DNA of 35,006 nucleotides from Pedosphaera parvula Ellin514 (GTDB lineage Bacteria; Verrucomicrobiota; Verrucomicrobiia; Limisphaerales; JADJPG01): the NCBI GenBank assembly GCA_945872975.1, contig CAMCCU010000003.1, positions 1 to 35,006 of the forward strand. Reading direction: 5' to 3'. Of this stretch, positions 13,292 to 23,714 are shown in pieces. Positions within the stretch are counted from its first letter, which is position 1, and every line of letters begins with the position of its first letter. Position numbers and translations under genes: made by a program. The notes beneath the pieces are model-generated. The model saw nothing but the letters and a program-made list of their open reading frames with translations. It was not told the origin of the DNA and did not search any database.

Positions 13292-14317
13292 ATGAGAACC
13301 CTCGGTCATTGGGCATTGAACATTGGGTGCTTCCTGGTGCTCCTCCTTCCTCTTGCACCCGCCACCGCCCAGCCCTTCCTCCTGCCCACCGCGAACCGGG
13401 CTATCCTGGAAACTGGCGGAGAAGAACGCTATTTCGTCGGCACCGTGGGCAAACCCTGGATGAGCGGCACCTTCGGCTGTGTCCGCACGGATGGCTGGCA
13501 ATTGCACGAAGGTCTCGATATCCGCTGCCTCGCACGCGACAAGCGCGGCGAACCGACCGACCCGATCCTTGCCACCGCCGACGGCACCGTGGCCTACATC
13601 AACAAGCGTCCGTCGCTCTCGAACTACGGGAATTACCTCATCCTTCGCCACTCGATTGAGGGCGTGGAAGTCTATTCGCTCTACGCGCACCTGCGGGAGA
13701 TCCGCACCAGCCTCAAGCACGGCGACACAGTGAAAGCCGGCGAGACGATTGCCGTCATGGGCCGCACGTCAAACACCGGGCAGGGCATCAGCAAAGACCG
13801 TGCGCACGTCCACTTCGAGCTCGATCTCGTGGTGAACGAACGCTTCCCCGACTGGTATCGAAAAACATTTCCCGGCCAGCGCAATGATCACGGCGGCTGG
13901 AACGGCCAGAACCTGATCGGGATCGATCCGTGGAAGGTCTTGCTGGAACAGCAGAGGCTTGGCGCAAGGTTCAGCCTCGTGGAGTTCATCCGGAGCCAGC
14001 CGGAGCTTTGCCGCGTCATCGTGCGCGACAGCAACTTCCCGTGGGCCCGGCGTTACCCGATGTTCGTGAAATCCAATCCAGTGGCGCAGAAGGAAGGCAT
14101 CGCAGGCTACGAGCTCGCGCTGAACTTCAACGGGCTGCCGATGGAACTAATCCCCCGCGCGGCGTCAGAGATTAAAACGAAGGCGAAATACCAGCTTCTC
14201 TCGGTGAACGAAGCGGAAAAGCAAAAGCATCCTTGCCGCAAGCTGGTGAATCAAAAAGGTGCCCGGTGGGAATTGGGGAACAACGGACTGCACCTGCTTG
14301 ATTTGCTGACGTATTGA
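13292..14317 (+). CDS. Secreted M23-family (LytM-type) metallopeptidase
   Basis: From ATG 13292 the 341-aa protein starts MRTLGHWALNIGCFLVLLLP with an Ala-x-Ala-type signal peptide cleavage near residue 26 (ATAQ). A start at 13223 would put 23 polar residues before the signal and is disfavoured. The M23 zinc site is complete: HEGLD with His72 and Asp76, and AHVHFEL with His172 and His174. YSLYAHL and DGTVAYI belong to the beta-core. A ~140-residue C-terminal extension (VLLEQQRLGARFSLVEFIRS onward) is not part of the core fold and I do not recognise it. It is likely a periplasmic peptidoglycan endopeptidase, 99 bases downstream of the lipoprotein gene and convergent with the next gene. Confidence 0.88.
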   Translation: MRTLGHWALNIGCFLVLLLPLAPATAQPFLLPTANRAILETGGEERYFVGTVGKPWMSGTFGCVRTDGWQLHEGLDIRCLARDKRGEPTDPILATADGTVAYINKRPSLSNYGNYLILRHSIEGVEVYSLYAHLREIRTSLKHGDTVKAGETIAVMGRTSNTGQGISKDRAHVHFELDLVVNERFPDWYRKTFPGQRNDHGGWNGQNLIGIDPWKVLLEQQRLGARFSLVEFIRSQPELCRVIVRDSNFPWARRYPMFVKSNPVAQKEGIAGYELALNFNGLPMELIPRAASEIKTKAKYQLLSVNEAEKQKHPCRKLVNQKGARWELGNNGLHLLDLLTY

Positions 14318-14338
14318 GCGGGCACTTGGCGAGAAAGC

Positions 14339-16024
14339 TCAACTAAACTTGGTCGAATCGCCGTTCTGGGGCTTGGCCTTCAGGGACTCGTTCAGCAATT
14401 TCTCCTTCTCTTGTAATTCCCGATCCATCTCAGCGATGCGCTGCTCTTGCGCAATCATCCGATCCTGAAACTGATCGCGTATCTTCCCCAACCGCTCCTC
14501 CAGGCCGAGAACCTGCGCCGTCCCGGTCTCGTGAGAATCGATGAGCTGGCTGCGCTGATTGCTGAGCCACAGGAAAAGCTTCTCACGCATGAGCTGGCGC
14601 AGGTGCGGCACCAAACCCGCACGGACGTCCTTCGACGGCCCTGACTCAGGCGTCCCAAGTCGAACCGAGGGAGTTTGCCACACGCCATTATGCGCATTGT
14701 CAGTGGCGGTGGTCGGCTCAGACAACACTGCGCCACGGGCAGACTCCGCCATCGTCCGCGACGAACGCGGCGAAGAGCTCATCTCGACAAACATCGGCCG
14801 ACCCAAGGCAATGGCCGTAGGGCGGCGCTTCGCAGCACGAGCGTTGAGAACGATCACAGCAATCAACCCAAGCGCACCGCCAGCCACGACCGGCCAGAAC
14901 CAAGGTTGAATCGATAAGGCGCGGCCCGCCAAAACCGGGCTCGCCGCATCGGTTGAGACCACATTCGTCTTCGCTTGAACCGGAGCTGGAAGCGGTGATG
15001 GGACGAGAGGCGCAACGGGAACTGGCGTCGGTGTCGCCGCAACCTGAACCGGAGCTGGAGCTGGCACGGGTGCCACCGGCGGCAGTTCCTCGATCGGCTC
15101 CGGCTTCGGCTTGGGAGCCAGAAGGCGCGCGGGCTTGGCCACCGAAGCGGAGCCCGACGGCTTGAGCGTGATTTCGCAAATCACCAGCGGCTGGTCAGGG
15201 GCGGGAACAGCTACCTGCCGCGTCGCCATAAAATCGACGTTGCGCGTGAATACGGGATCGAAGACACGGCTGAAGAGCGGGCCGTTGGTGACGGCGAACG
15301 GCGTGGTGTCCTGCGCCACACCGACGAGTACTGGTCGGAAACCCGCCTTCTCCAACAACGGTGCACAGTCGTCTTTCACCGGTTTCTTGGAGACAAGATT
15401 GATGTCACCGGTCAGGTAAGTTGCAAACGGCTGGTTCGTGTAAGTGGCGGCCATCCACGTCGCGTGATGCGTGAGAAACTCCGCCGCATAGTTCCGCTTA
15501 CGGCTGAAGTAACCGCCATCTGCCGATCCCACTCCATTGGTCAGGCTGCCCGGCATATTGGCCACGTAGAGGCACACGGCCCCGTTCCCGTGACGCATCG
15601 TGGCAAAGGTGAATCCGCCCGGCATTTCGATGCGGCCCGTGACATTCCACTCAATGTTCTTCGCGGTCATCTTATCGCGCCGCGTCAGGATGCCAAAAGG
15701 CTGGCCCACCACCGGTCCACGGTTACCGTTCTGGCGAAAGACGGAATGAATGCCCACGGAATACTTCTTCGGCTTCATGCTCTCGGCGATTCGCTTGAGC
15801 ACCTGGCCGTCCGTGATTCCGTACAGGATGATCGCGTCCGCGTCTGCAGAGCTGAGGGTATTGGCAATCTCCGCGATGCGTGCCGGTTCGACCGCCGCAG
15901 CGACATTGGTGGACTTCGGCATCAGCACATCGGCCACCTGCCAGGTGGCAATGCGAAACTGCTGGGCACGACCCGGAACAGCCGCCAGACCAATCACGAG
16001 GAGAACAGCAAGAAGAGTCCTCAT
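14339..16024 (-). CDS. Membrane protein with a periplasmic EEP (endonuclease/exonuclease/phosphatase)-like domain, probably degenerate
   Basis: The 561-aa protein starts at ATG 16024. It has a signal peptide (1-20), then an EEP-like region at ~22-290: FRIATWQVADVL, ADAIILYGITD, PFGILTRRDKM, and TYLTGDINLVSKKP at 204-215. The family's catalytic WN-x-EN, GDFND and SDH motifs are replaced or missing, so activity is doubtful. A Pro/Ala/Val-rich spacer (about 303-350), a transmembrane helix (about 374-394), a Ser-rich cytoplasmic stretch, and a coiled coil (about 500-550, LEERLGKIRDQFQDRM and onward) follow. The layout suggests an envelope-spanning binding or scaffold protein. It converges with the M23 peptidase gene, 21 bases away. 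Function unknown. Confidence 0.7.
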   Translation of the reverse strand: MRTLLAVLLVIGLAAVPGRAQQFRIATWQVADVLMPKSTNVAAAVEPARIAEIANTLSSADADAIILYGITDGQVLKRIAESMKPKKYSVGIHSVFRQNGNRGPVVGQPFGILTRRDKMTAKNIEWNVTGRIEMPGGFTFATMRHGNGAVCLYVANMPGSLTNGVGSADGGYFSRKRNYAAEFLTHHATWMAATYTNQPFATYLTGDINLVSKKPVKDDCAPLLEKAGFRPVLVGVAQDTTPFAVTNGPLFSRVFDPVFTRNVDFMATRQVAVPAPDQPLVICEITLKPSGSASVAKPARLLAPKPKPEPIEELPPVAPVPAPAPVQVAATPTPVPVAPLVPSPLPAPVQAKTNVVSTDAASPVLAGRALSIQPWFWPVVAGGALGLIAVIVLNARAAKRRPTAIALGRPMFVEMSSSPRSSRTMAESARGAVLSEPTTATDNAHNGVWQTPSVRLGTPESGPSKDVRAGLVPHLRQLMREKLFLWLSNQRSQLIDSHETGTAQVLGLEERLGKIRDQFQDRMIAQEQRIAEMDRELQEKEKLLNESLKAKPQNGDSTKFS

Positions 16025-16186
16025 ACCTTCAACCAATTATTTGCGTTAGTTTCGGTCGCATGTGCGCTAGGAAAGATGAACTTCGTGAGACTAGAAATCC
16101 TGTTTCCACCTGTAAAGAGGGATCGCAGCCACCTGCGTTGCGCCGTGGCGTTCGGTCTCGTGAAGAACCCCCGCCCGATGGGAACG

Positions 16187-16220
16187 AAAAAAGAGCAACT
16201 GAATCGCTTCAGTTGCTCTT
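16187..16220 (-). terminator. Rho-independent terminator ending the rpoBC-str transcript after fusA
   Basis: On the minus strand AAGAGCAACTGAA-GCGA-TTCAGTTGCTCTT is a perfect 13-bp stem with a 4-base loop, followed by six T residues counting the stem end. It lies 27 bases after the fusA stop codon and defines the 3' end of the large translation/transcription operon. Confidence 0.92.
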
Positions 16221-16247
16221 TGATAAAGTCCCAGTGGGGACGTTCAG

Positions 16248-18458
16248 TTAAGTTCGCGCTGCAGGGCGCTTCGCCGCAACGTCCAGGATGGTCTTCTCCA
16301 CTGAGCTCGGCACTTGCGCGAAGTTCAGCGGCTCCATGGAGTACGAGGCGCGGCCCTTGGAAAGGGAGCGGATGGCGGTGGCGTAGCCGAACAATTCCGC
16401 CAACGGCACTTGCGCGTTGAGAATTGTCTGCCCGTTCTTGGCGTCGATGCCGATGATGGTGCCGCGGCGGCGATTGATATCACCAAGGAGATCGCCCTGA
16501 TACTCGTCGGGCGTCGTCACTTCAACCTTCATGATCGGCTCGAGAATGATTGGACCAGCTTTCTTGACCGCTTCTTTGAAGGCAAAGATGCCAGCCATCT
16601 TGAACGCGAGCTCGTTGGAATCGACTTCGTGGAACGAGCCGTCAACGACCTGCGCCTTGACGTCAATCATCTGGTAACCCGCATACACGCCGCTGCGAAT
16701 GGCTTCTTCAATACCATCGATGACCGCCGGCACATATTCCTTCGGGATCGCACCGCCAACAACCTTGTTGATAACCTCGATACCTTTGCCCTTTTCATTG
16801 GGTTGAATCGTGATGCACGCGTGACCGTACTGACCACGACCACCAGATTGGCGAATGAACTTGCCCTCGCCGTCAGCATCCTTCGTGATCGTTTCCCGAT
16901 ACGCGATCTGCGGAGCACCAACGTTCGCTTCGACTTTGAACTCGCGCTTGAGCCGGTCGATGATGATTTCAAGGTGAAGCTCACCCATTCCAGCGATGAT
17001 CAACTGCCCCGTTTCCTCGTTGGTGAAGCAGCGAAACGTCGGATCTTCTTCCGCGAGGCGTTGCAAGCCTTCGGACATCTTGTCGCGATCCTGCTTGGTC
17101 TTCGGCTCGACGGCCATGCTGATGACCGGCTCCGGGAACGTCGGCGGTTCGAGCGTCACGTCGAAATCTTCGTTGCACAGAGTGTCGCCAGTAGTGATGT
17201 TGCGCAGACCGACGAGCGCGGCGATATCGCCGGCGTACACCTCGTTGATGTCCTTGCGTTCGCTGCCTTGAATGACCATCAGGCGGCTGACGCGTTCGCG
17301 CTTGCGTGTGCGCGGGTTGTAAATATTGTCACCCTTTTTGAGTTGGCCGGAGTAAACGCGGAAGAACACTAGCTTGCCTGCGAAGGGATCGGTCCAAAGC
17401 TTGAACGCGAGTGAGCAGAACTGCGCCTGATCGGTTGTTGGAACTTGGACGACGACTTCCGTGCCGAGTTCGTGACCTTCCGCGCTGGGAACGTCGAGCG
17501 GGCCGGGCAGGTAATCCACCACCGCGTCCACCAGGACTTGCACACCTTTTTTCTTGAAGGCCGAACCGCAGAGAACCGGAACCAATTCGATCTTGCAGGT
17601 GAGGCGGCGGATGGCGGCTTTGAGCGTGGGCGCGTCAATACGCTTTTCTTCGAGCACCATCTCTGCGATGGCATCGTCCTTGTTGGAGACGGCATCAATC
17701 AATTCCGTGAGCGCAGCCTGCGCGCGCTCCTGAAGTTCGGCGGGAATGTCTTTGATTTCGTAATTCAACCCTTCATTGGCCTCGGTTGGCCCCCAGAAGA
17801 TTATCTTTTGGTTGACCACGTCAATCACGCCCTCAAAGCCGCCAGTAACGGCCTTGCCTTCGGCTTCAGTCGGACCTTCGCCGAGGGGCAGGAAAATCGG
17901 GATGGCATACGCGCGCAACTTGGTGCGCATGTCATTCAGCGCGTTCGCAAAATTTGCGCCAGTGCGGTCCATCTTGTTCACGAACGCGATGCGCGGAACT
18001 TTGTATTTGGTCGCCTGTCGCCAGACTGTTTCAGACTGTGGCTGGACGCCGGCAACACCACAGAAGACAGCGACCGCGCCGTCCAGCACGCGCATGGAAC
18101 GCTCAACTTCGGCGGTGAAATCCACGTGACCCGGCGTATCAATGATGTTGATGCGATGCGCCACGTCCTTGAACGCCTTGTAAATCTGGTCTTCACCCGG
18201 CTTGGCGCATTTCTGCGTCCAGAAGCAGGTCACAGCGGCGGAGGTAATGGTGATGCCACGCTCCTTTTCCTGCTCCATCCAGTCGGTGACCGTGTTGCCG
18301 TCATCTACGTCACCGATCTTATGAATGAGACCAGTGTAAAATAGGATTCGCTCGGTGGTCGTGGTCTTGCCGGCATCAATGTGCGCGGCGATACCAATAT
18401 TGCGGGTCTGCTCCAGCGTATACTGCCGGTTTGGGGAATTAGGCGACTTTTCTTGCAT
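16248..18458 (-). CDS. fusA: Translation elongation factor G
   Basis: The 736-aa GTPase catalyses ribosomal translocation. From ATG 18458 the N-terminus is MQEKSPNSPNRQYTLEQTRN, then the G1 loop AHIDAGKTTTTERI (25-38), G2 RGITITSAAV, G3 DTPGHVDF (107-114) and G4 VNKMDRTGANF. The C-terminal domains contain GQLIIAGMGELHLEI and RQSGGRGQYGHA. A start at 18521 would add 21 residues translated from the upstream hairpin and is rejected. There is an ~11-residue longer loop between FW and HRINIID (TQKCAKPGEDQIYKAFKDVA) than in E. coli EF-G. It is the last gene of the str cluster, 74 bases after rpsG, with a terminator-like hairpin in that gap. Confidence 0.97.
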   Translation of the reverse strand: MQEKSPNSPNRQYTLEQTRNIGIAAHIDAGKTTTTERILFYTGLIHKIGDVDDGNTVTDWMEQEKERGITITSAAVTCFWTQKCAKPGEDQIYKAFKDVAHRINIIDTPGHVDFTAEVERSMRVLDGAVAVFCGVAGVQPQSETVWRQATKYKVPRIAFVNKMDRTGANFANALNDMRTKLRAYAIPIFLPLGEGPTEAEGKAVTGGFEGVIDVVNQKIIFWGPTEANEGLNYEIKDIPAELQERAQAALTELIDAVSNKDDAIAEMVLEEKRIDAPTLKAAIRRLTCKIELVPVLCGSAFKKKGVQVLVDAVVDYLPGPLDVPSAEGHELGTEVVVQVPTTDQAQFCSLAFKLWTDPFAGKLVFFRVYSGQLKKGDNIYNPRTRKRERVSRLMVIQGSERKDINEVYAGDIAALVGLRNITTGDTLCNEDFDVTLEPPTFPEPVISMAVEPKTKQDRDKMSEGLQRLAEEDPTFRCFTNEETGQLIIAGMGELHLEIIIDRLKREFKVEANVGAPQIAYRETITKDADGEGKFIRQSGGRGQYGHACITIQPNEKGKGIEVINKVVGGAIPKEYVPAVIDGIEEAIRSGVYAGYQMIDVKAQVVDGSFHEVDSNELAFKMAGIFAFKEAVKKAGPIILEPIMKVEVTTPDEYQGDLLGDINRRRGTIIGIDAKNGQTILNAQVPLAELFGYATAIRSLSKGRASYSMEPLNFAQVPSSVEKTILDVAAKRPAART

Positions 18459-18480
18459 GGCTGGTTGCGACGGATTGTTA

Positions 18481-18518
18481 CAAAAGAAACGCCCCGAGCG
18501 TTTCCGCATACGGGGCGT
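18481..18518 (-). terminator. Terminator/attenuator-like hairpin between rpsG and fusA
   Basis: On the minus strand ACGCCCCG (18518-18511) pairs perfectly with CGGGGCGT (18496-18489) across a 14-base loop, followed by TTCTTTTG. It sits 14 bases after the rpsG stop and 22 bases before the fusA start. The T-tract is interrupted, so partial termination or mRNA processing is more likely than complete termination. Confidence 0.6.
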
Positions 18519-18532
18519 CAAAAACTGTTATA

Positions 18533-19006
18533 TTACCAACGAAAATGAGCGAACGCTTTGTTTGCCTGAGCCATCTTGTGGACCTCGTCCCTCTTGCGAA
18601 TCGCGTTACCTTGGCCCTGATACGCTTCCATGATTTCAGCGGCGAGCGCCTTCATCATCGGAATACCCTTGCGACTGTCCGCAAAGTCCACCAGCCAGCG
18701 AAGCGCCAGCGAAGCTTGACGGTCGGAAGTTACTTCAAGAGGAATCTGATAAGTAGCACCACCCACACGGCGAGCCTTCACTTCAAGGCGGGGCTTGGCG
18801 TTGTCAACGGCTCGCTGGAGAATGTCCAGCGGGTTTGCACCAGCGTTCGTCTCGGAAAGCTGGTTGAATGCACCGTAAACAATTCGTTCAGCGGTGTTCT
18901 TCTTGCCACTGCACATGACAGTGTTGACCAACCGCGTGACCAAGGTGCTGCGGTACTTCGGATCTTCGGCCAATGGCCTTTTGCTAGCTTGACGGCGTCG
19001 TGACAT
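18533..19006 (-). CDS. rpsG: 30S ribosomal protein S7 (uS7)
   Basis: The 157-aa protein is the normal length. It starts MSRRRQASKRPLAEDPKYRS and has the conserved core VTRLVNTVMCSGKKNTAERIVY, with PRLEVKARRVGGATYQIPLEV in the 16S-binding region and the C-terminal RKRDEVHKMAQANKAFAHFRW. S7 nucleates assembly of the 30S head. In E. coli it represses its own operon by binding the rpsL-rpsG spacer. Here that spacer is 41 bases and I see no clear S7-type structure in it. It is co-directional with rpsL upstream and fusA downstream. Confidence 0.98.
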   Translation of the reverse strand: MSRRRQASKRPLAEDPKYRSTLVTRLVNTVMCSGKKNTAERIVYGAFNQLSETNAGANPLDILQRAVDNAKPRLEVKARRVGGATYQIPLEVTSDRQASLALRWLVDFADSRKGIPMMKALAAEIMEAYQGQGNAIRKRDEVHKMAQANKAFAHFRW

Positions 19007-19047
19007 GAGAGTCGGGGGATCGTATTAACGGTTAAAGGAACGGTTAC

Positions 19048-19434
19048 CTAGACCTTCTTGGCTGCTTTCGGCCGTTTCACTCCATACTTGGAGCGGCTGA
19101 CCCGGCGTTTTTCAACACCAGCGGCATCGAGGGCTCCGCGAACAATGTGATAACGGACACCCGGAAGATCCTTAACGCGACCACCGCGAACAAGGACAAT
19201 AGAGTGCTCCTGCAGGTTGTGGCCTTCATCCGGAATGTAGGCGATCACTTCAAAGCCATTGGTCAAGCGGACCTTGGCCACCTTGCGCATCGCGGAGTTC
19301 GGTTTCTTCGGCGTGCGCGTCATCACCTGCAAGCAGACGCCGCGGCGAAATGGCGAATTCTCCAAGGCCGGAGATTTCGATTTTGTTCGAATCTTCGTGC
19401 GGCCTTTCCGGACGAGTTGATTGATAGTCGGCAT
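19048..19434 (-). CDS. rpsL: 30S ribosomal protein S12 (uS12)
   Basis: The 128-aa decoding-site protein has [12 protein letters not shown] at the N-terminus and [21 protein letters not shown], with Lys at the position whose substitution gives streptomycin resistance (wild-type residue here). The universal [22 protein letters not shown] loop also carries the normal residues. It heads the rpsL-rpsG-fusA group, which follows rpoC by 109 bases, an arrangement known from many bacteria. The spacer upstream contains a possible promoter and a GCTCCG/CGGAGC hairpin in the leader. Confidence 0.98.
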   Translation of the reverse strand: MPTINQLVRKGRTKIRTKSKSPALENSPFRRGVCLQVMTRTPKKPNSAMRKVAKVRLTNGFEVIAYIPDEGHNLQEHSIVLVRGGRVKDLPGVRYHIVRGALDAAGVEKRRVSRSKYGVKRPKAAKKV

Positions 19435-19484
19435 TACTTTATGAATTGGCTCCGCGTTCGGAAACTTATTTAAACGGAGCGCGG

Positions 19485-19513
19485 ATTATTAGCAGTTAGA
19501 TTTTTGGTTGCAA
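19485..19513 (-). promoter_or_regulatory. Possible sigma70-type promoter for rpsL-rpsG-fusA
   Basis: On the minus strand TTGCAA and AATAAT are separated by exactly 17 bases in the rpoC-rpsL spacer, about 50 bases before the rpsL ATG. Two -35 positions and one -10 position deviate from consensus, so this is tentative. Confidence 0.35.
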
Positions 19514-19543
19514 CAAATATTTGCTCATTTCTCCGGACACTGA

Positions 19544-22500
19544 TCAGCCAGCCACAGGCTCTTCAGCAAGCGGAGAGACATCTTCCGCGATCAAATCTTC
19601 TTCGACCTGAACCAGCGGCTTCAATCTCACCTTGAGGTGATTTCCAAAGCCTGTTCCCGCCGGAATGATGTGGCCCATGATAACGTTTTCCTTGAAGCCG
19701 CGGAGATAGTCCACCCGGCTTAACGTCGCCGCCTCCGTCAGGACACGAGTCGTGTCCTGGAAGCTCGCAGCACTGAGGAATGATTCCGTTTCCAAAGATG
19801 CCTTCGTGATGCCAAGCAGCACTGGCTGTGCCTCTGCAGGCTTGCCACCCATCTTCTCAACACGTTGGTTTTCTTTATCGAACTCGATCTTATCGATCTG
19901 CTCACCCCAGAGGAAGATTGTGTCGCCAGGTTCAGTAATCCGAATCTTGCGCAACATCTGGCGAACGATGATTTCGATATGCTTGTCGTTGATCGTCACA
20001 CCTTGGAGACGATAAACTTCCTGCACTTCGTTAACCAAATGTTCCTGCAATTCCTGCGGGCCGGAGATGTCCAGAATTTCATGGGGATCGATCGGGCCTT
20101 CCGTGAGCTGCTGCCCCTTCTTGACGAAGTCTCCCTTGAAGACAATGACGTGCTTGCCGATCGGAATGAGGTGCTCCTCTTCCGTGCCAGTCTGCGCGTC
20201 CTTGATGACAATGCAGCGCTTGCCACGAACGCTCGGGCCGAAGTCCACCACACCGTCGATCTTGGAGATTTCGGATGCATCCTTCGGGTGGCGCGCTTCG
20301 AAAAGCTCGGCCACGCGTGGAAGACCTCCGGTGATATCCTTCGTCTTCGAGCTCTTACGCGGTGTTTTCGCCATCAATGTGCCAGCGACGATCTTGTCAC
20401 CCTCATCAACAACGACGTGAGCGCCCGACGGAATCGGATAACTGGCCACAGGCTCATTGTGATCATCAAAGATGATGATTTGCGGATGCAAATCCTCCTT
20501 GTGTTCGATGATCAAGATTGTCTCCTGACCGGTCGCCTGATCCAATTCCTGACGCATCGTGACACCATCAATGATGTCGTGGAATTTTACCTTACCCGCC
20601 TTTTCCGAGAGAATCGGAACGTTGTAAGGATCCCACTGAACGAGCATGTCGCCCTTCTTGACCTTCTCACCGTTGGCCACCGAGATGACGGAACCGATCA
20701 CGATGTTGTGGGTTTCCAGCTCTCTGCCATCTTCAGAATTGATGCTGATGGATCCGTTCTTGTTGAGAACGATGTTGTTTCCGTCCTCGAGTTCGACACA
20801 GCGAATCTCGTTGTAACGCACCACGCCGTCATGTTTCGGCTTGATCATGGGCTGCTTGAACTGGCCGGCCGCGACGCCACCCGTGTGGAACGTGCGCATC
20901 GTGAGCTGCGTCCCCGGTTCGCCGATGGACTGCGCCGCGATGATGCCAACCGCTTCCCCCAGCTTGATCATGCCACCGGTCGCGAGATTGCGTCCGTAAC
21001 AGTTTTTGCAAATGCCCTTCTTGCTTTCGCAAGTCAGCACTGAGCGGATCTTGACCTTCTCGATGCCGGCAACCTCGATGGCCTTCGACTTGATCTCATC
21101 AAGCTCGTCGTTGGCTCGCGCCAGGAACGTCTTGGGATTAAGCGGGTCGCGAACGTCGTCGCAAGAGCAGCGCCCGACCAACCGTTCGCTGAGCTTCACC
21201 GTTTCATCCTCGCCCTCGTAGACCGCCTGCACCCAGATGCCGTTGGAGGTTCCGCAATCTTCCTCGCGGATGATCACGTCCTGCGACACATCGACCAGCT
21301 TGCGGGTCATGTATCCCGAGTCAGCGGTTTTGAGCGCCGTGTCAGCCAGACCCTTACGGGCACCGTGAGTCGAAATGAAGTATTCGAGCACCGTCAGACC
21401 CTCGCGGAAGTTCGAAAGAATCGGCTTCTCAATGATCTCACCGCTGGGCTTGGCCATCAGCCCGCGCAAACCAGCAAGCTGACGAACCTGTTGCTTGTTA
21501 CCACGCGCACCAGAGTCCACCATCAAACTGATCGGGTTGTATTCCCGCTTGCCCTGGTTTTGGTCAAACGTGCGCAGCATGACGCCTGAAATCTGGTCTG
21601 TGCAATGCGTCCAGATATCGACGATCTTGTTGTAGCGCTCGCCAGAAGTGATGACACCCTTGCGATGCTGTTTCTCAACCTCAGCGATTTGCTTCTGGGC
21701 CATCTCGATCTCGTGGCTCTTCTCCTTCGGGATGATCATGTCATCGATACCGATGGAGACGCCCGCCTGAGTCGCTTCGCGGAAGCCAAGTTCCTTGAGC
21801 TTGTCGAGCGTGATGACCGTCTTTTCCTGGCCACAAATCTTGTAGCATTTCCAGATCAGGTTTCCGAGCTGCGCCTTGCCGACGACAATGTTCGGGAAGC
21901 CCATCTCTTCAGGCCAGATTTCGCTGAAAATGACGCGGCCAACCGTGGTTTCGATAGTTTTCTTGTCCATCGAACCGAAATCGGTCTTTTTTCCCAGATC
22001 CGGGTTCGCGAGAATGATCCGGTCGTGAGTGCGAAGCGCACCGTCCGCATGGGCGAACAATACTTCCTGCTTGGAACCGAACAGCATCAGGCGATCAGGC
22101 TTCTTGTGGCCAATCGTGCGAGGCTCGGCCGTCAGGTAGTAACAGCCGAGTGTGATGTCCTGCGTCGGCGTCATGATCGGCTTGCCGCTCGACGGGCTGA
22201 AAATGTTCAGCGGTGCCATCATTAGCAGGCGCGTTTCCATCTGCGCCTCGACCGACAGCGGCACATGCACAGCCATCTGGTCACCGTCGAAATCTGCGTT
22301 GTAAGCCGTGCAGACCAGCGGGTGAATGCGAATCGCCTCACCCTCGATCAGCAACGGTTCAAATGCCTGGATCGAGAGGCGGTGCAAAGTCGGAGCGCGG
22401 TTTAAGAGGACCGGATGGCCCTTGGTCACCTCTTCCAAGATGTCCCACACTTCTGGCGACTGACGTTCGATCATCTTCTTGGCACTGCGCACGGTATGCA

Positions 22501-23683
22501 CGTAGCCGAGTTCCTTCAAACGTCGAATGATGAACGGTTCAAACAGCACGAGCGCCATCTTCTTCGGAAGACCGCACTGGTTGAGCTTGAGCTCGGGGCC
22601 GATGACGATCACGGAACGGCCGGAGTAATCGACGCGTTTGCCGAGAAGGTTCTGACGGAAGCGGCCGGACTTGCCCTTGAGCATGTCAGACAGCGATTTC
22701 AGCGAGCGATTTCCCGCGCCGGTGACCGCACGACCGTGACGGCCGTTGTCGAAGAGCGCGTCCACCGCTTCTTGAAGCATGCGCTTCTCGTTGCGGATGA
22801 TGACTTCCGGCGTCTTGAGCTGGAGCAGGTTCTTCAACCGATTGTTGCGGTTGATGACGCGGCGATACAGATCGTTCAAGTCTGATGTCGCGAAACGTCC
22901 GCCTTCCAGCGGAACGAGCGGACGCAGATCCGGCGGAATCACCGGCAGCACCGTCAGGATCATCCATTCCGGACGAACCTTGTTGGCATGAAAGGCAGAA
23001 AGGAGCTTGATGCGCTTGGAAATCTTTTTGCGAATCTGTTTGCTCTTCGTTTCCGTCATCCCGATCTCGAGTTCTGCGACCGCCTTCGGCAAGTCAACCC
23101 GGGCGAGGGCATCACGCACAGCTTCAGCGCCCATCTTGGCGATGAAGGCGTCCGCGCCGTAGGTCTCACGCGCTTCACGGTATTCGTGTTCGCTGAGCAG
23201 TTGATGAAGCTTGAGCGGAGTGGAGCCCGGATCGATCACCAGATAATCCTCGTAATAGATCACGCGCTCGAGATTTCGCGCCGTGACGTCCACCACCAGG
23301 CCGATGCGGGACGGCATGCACTTGAAGAACCAGATGTGCGACACCGGCACCGCCAGTTCGATGTGGCCCATGCGCTCGCGACGAACGCGTGCCAGGGTCA
23401 CCTCGACACCGCAACGATCGCAGACGACGCCGCGATGCTTGATGCGCTTGTACTTTCCGCACGAGCATTCCCAGTCCTTGACGGGACCGAAGATGCGCTC
23501 GCAGAAGAGACCGCCCTTCTCAGGCTTGAACGTGCGGTAGTTGATGGTCTCCGGGTTCTTGATTTCACCCTTGGACCAGGAGCGGATGGACTCTGGGGAC
23601 GCGACGGAAATCGCCACGTGGTCAACCTGGTTGACCTTGTCGAGGCCGAGCAATTCGCGAGTGGATTCTTTAGTGTTGATCAT
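19544..23683 (-). CDS. rpoC: RNA polymerase subunit beta'
   Basis: The 1379-aa subunit is full length. Zinc ribbon 1 is [20 protein letters not shown] (C73, C75, C88, C91). The catalytic Mg2+ loop is [13 protein letters not shown] with the three aspartates D464, D466 and D468. [22 protein letters not shown] is the switch/lid-adjacent block. The second zinc site includes the cysteines in VGRCSCDD and [18 protein letters not shown]. The trigger-loop and bridge-helix region is recognisable ([17 protein letters not shown] and [20 protein letters not shown]). The gene follows rpoB by 31 bases and is translated from ATG 23683. No large lineage-specific insertion is obvious. Confidence 0.99.
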   Translation of the reverse strand: MINTKESTRELLGLDKVNQVDHVAISVASPESIRSWSKGEIKNPETINYRTFKPEKGGLFCERIFGPVKDWECSCGKYKRIKHRGVVCDRCGVEVTLARVRRERMGHIELAVPVSHIWFFKCMPSRIGLVVDVTARNLERVIYYEDYLVIDPGSTPLKLHQLLSEHEYREARETYGADAFIAKMGAEAVRDALARVDLPKAVAELEIGMTETKSKQIRKKISKRIKLLSAFHANKVRPEWMILTVLPVIPPDLRPLVPLEGGRFATSDLNDLYRRVINRNNRLKNLLQLKTPEVIIRNEKRMLQEAVDALFDNGRHGRAVTGAGNRSLKSLSDMLKGKSGRFRQNLLGKRVDYSGRSVIVIGPELKLNQCGLPKKMALVLFEPFIIRRLKELGYVHTVRSAKKMIERQSPEVWDILEEVTKGHPVLLNRAPTLHRLSIQAFEPLLIEGEAIRIHPLVCTAYNADFDGDQMAVHVPLSVEAQMETRLLMMAPLNIFSPSSGKPIMTPTQDITLGCYYLTAEPRTIGHKKPDRLMLFGSKQEVLFAHADGALRTHDRIILANPDLGKKTDFGSMDKKTIETTVGRVIFSEIWPEEMGFPNIVVGKAQLGNLIWKCYKICGQEKTVITLDKLKELGFREATQAGVSIGIDDMIIPKEKSHEIEMAQKQIAEVEKQHRKGVITSGERYNKIVDIWTHCTDQISGVMLRTFDQNQGKREYNPISLMVDSGARGNKQQVRQLAGLRGLMAKPSGEIIEKPILSNFREGLTVLEYFISTHGARKGLADTALKTADSGYMTRKLVDVSQDVIIREEDCGTSNGIWVQAVYEGEDETVKLSERLVGRCSCDDVRDPLNPKTFLARANDELDEIKSKAIEVAGIEKVKIRSVLTCESKKGICKNCYGRNLATGGMIKLGEAVGIIAAQSIGEPGTQLTMRTFHTGGVAAGQFKQPMIKPKHDGVVRYNEIRCVELEDGNNIVLNKNGSISINSEDGRELETHNIVIGSVISVANGEKVKKGDMLVQWDPYNVPILSEKAGKVKFHDIIDGVTMRQELDQATGQETILIIEHKEDLHPQIIIFDDHNEPVASYPIPSGAHVVVDEGDKIVAGTLMAKTPRKSSKTKDITGGLPRVAELFEARHPKDASEISKIDGVVDFGPSVRGKRCIVIKDAQTGTEEEHLIPIGKHVIVFKGDFVKKGQQLTEGPIDPHEILDISGPQELQEHLVNEVQEVYRLQGVTINDKHIEIIVRQMLRKIRITEPGDTIFLWGEQIDKIEFDKENQRVEKMGGKPAEAQPVLLGITKASLETESFLSAASFQDTTRVLTEAATLSRVDYLRGFKENVIMGHIIPAGTGFGNHLKVRLKPLVQVEEDLIAEDVSPLAEEPVAG

Positions 23684-23714
23684 AGGTTCAACGAGGATTT
23701 TTATCCGCTGAGAA

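Noticed and set aside
19865-21043. 392-codon plus-strand open frame opposite rpoC, and similar frames opposite rpoB
   Set aside because: They are antisense to highly conserved polymerase genes and carry no recognisable domains.
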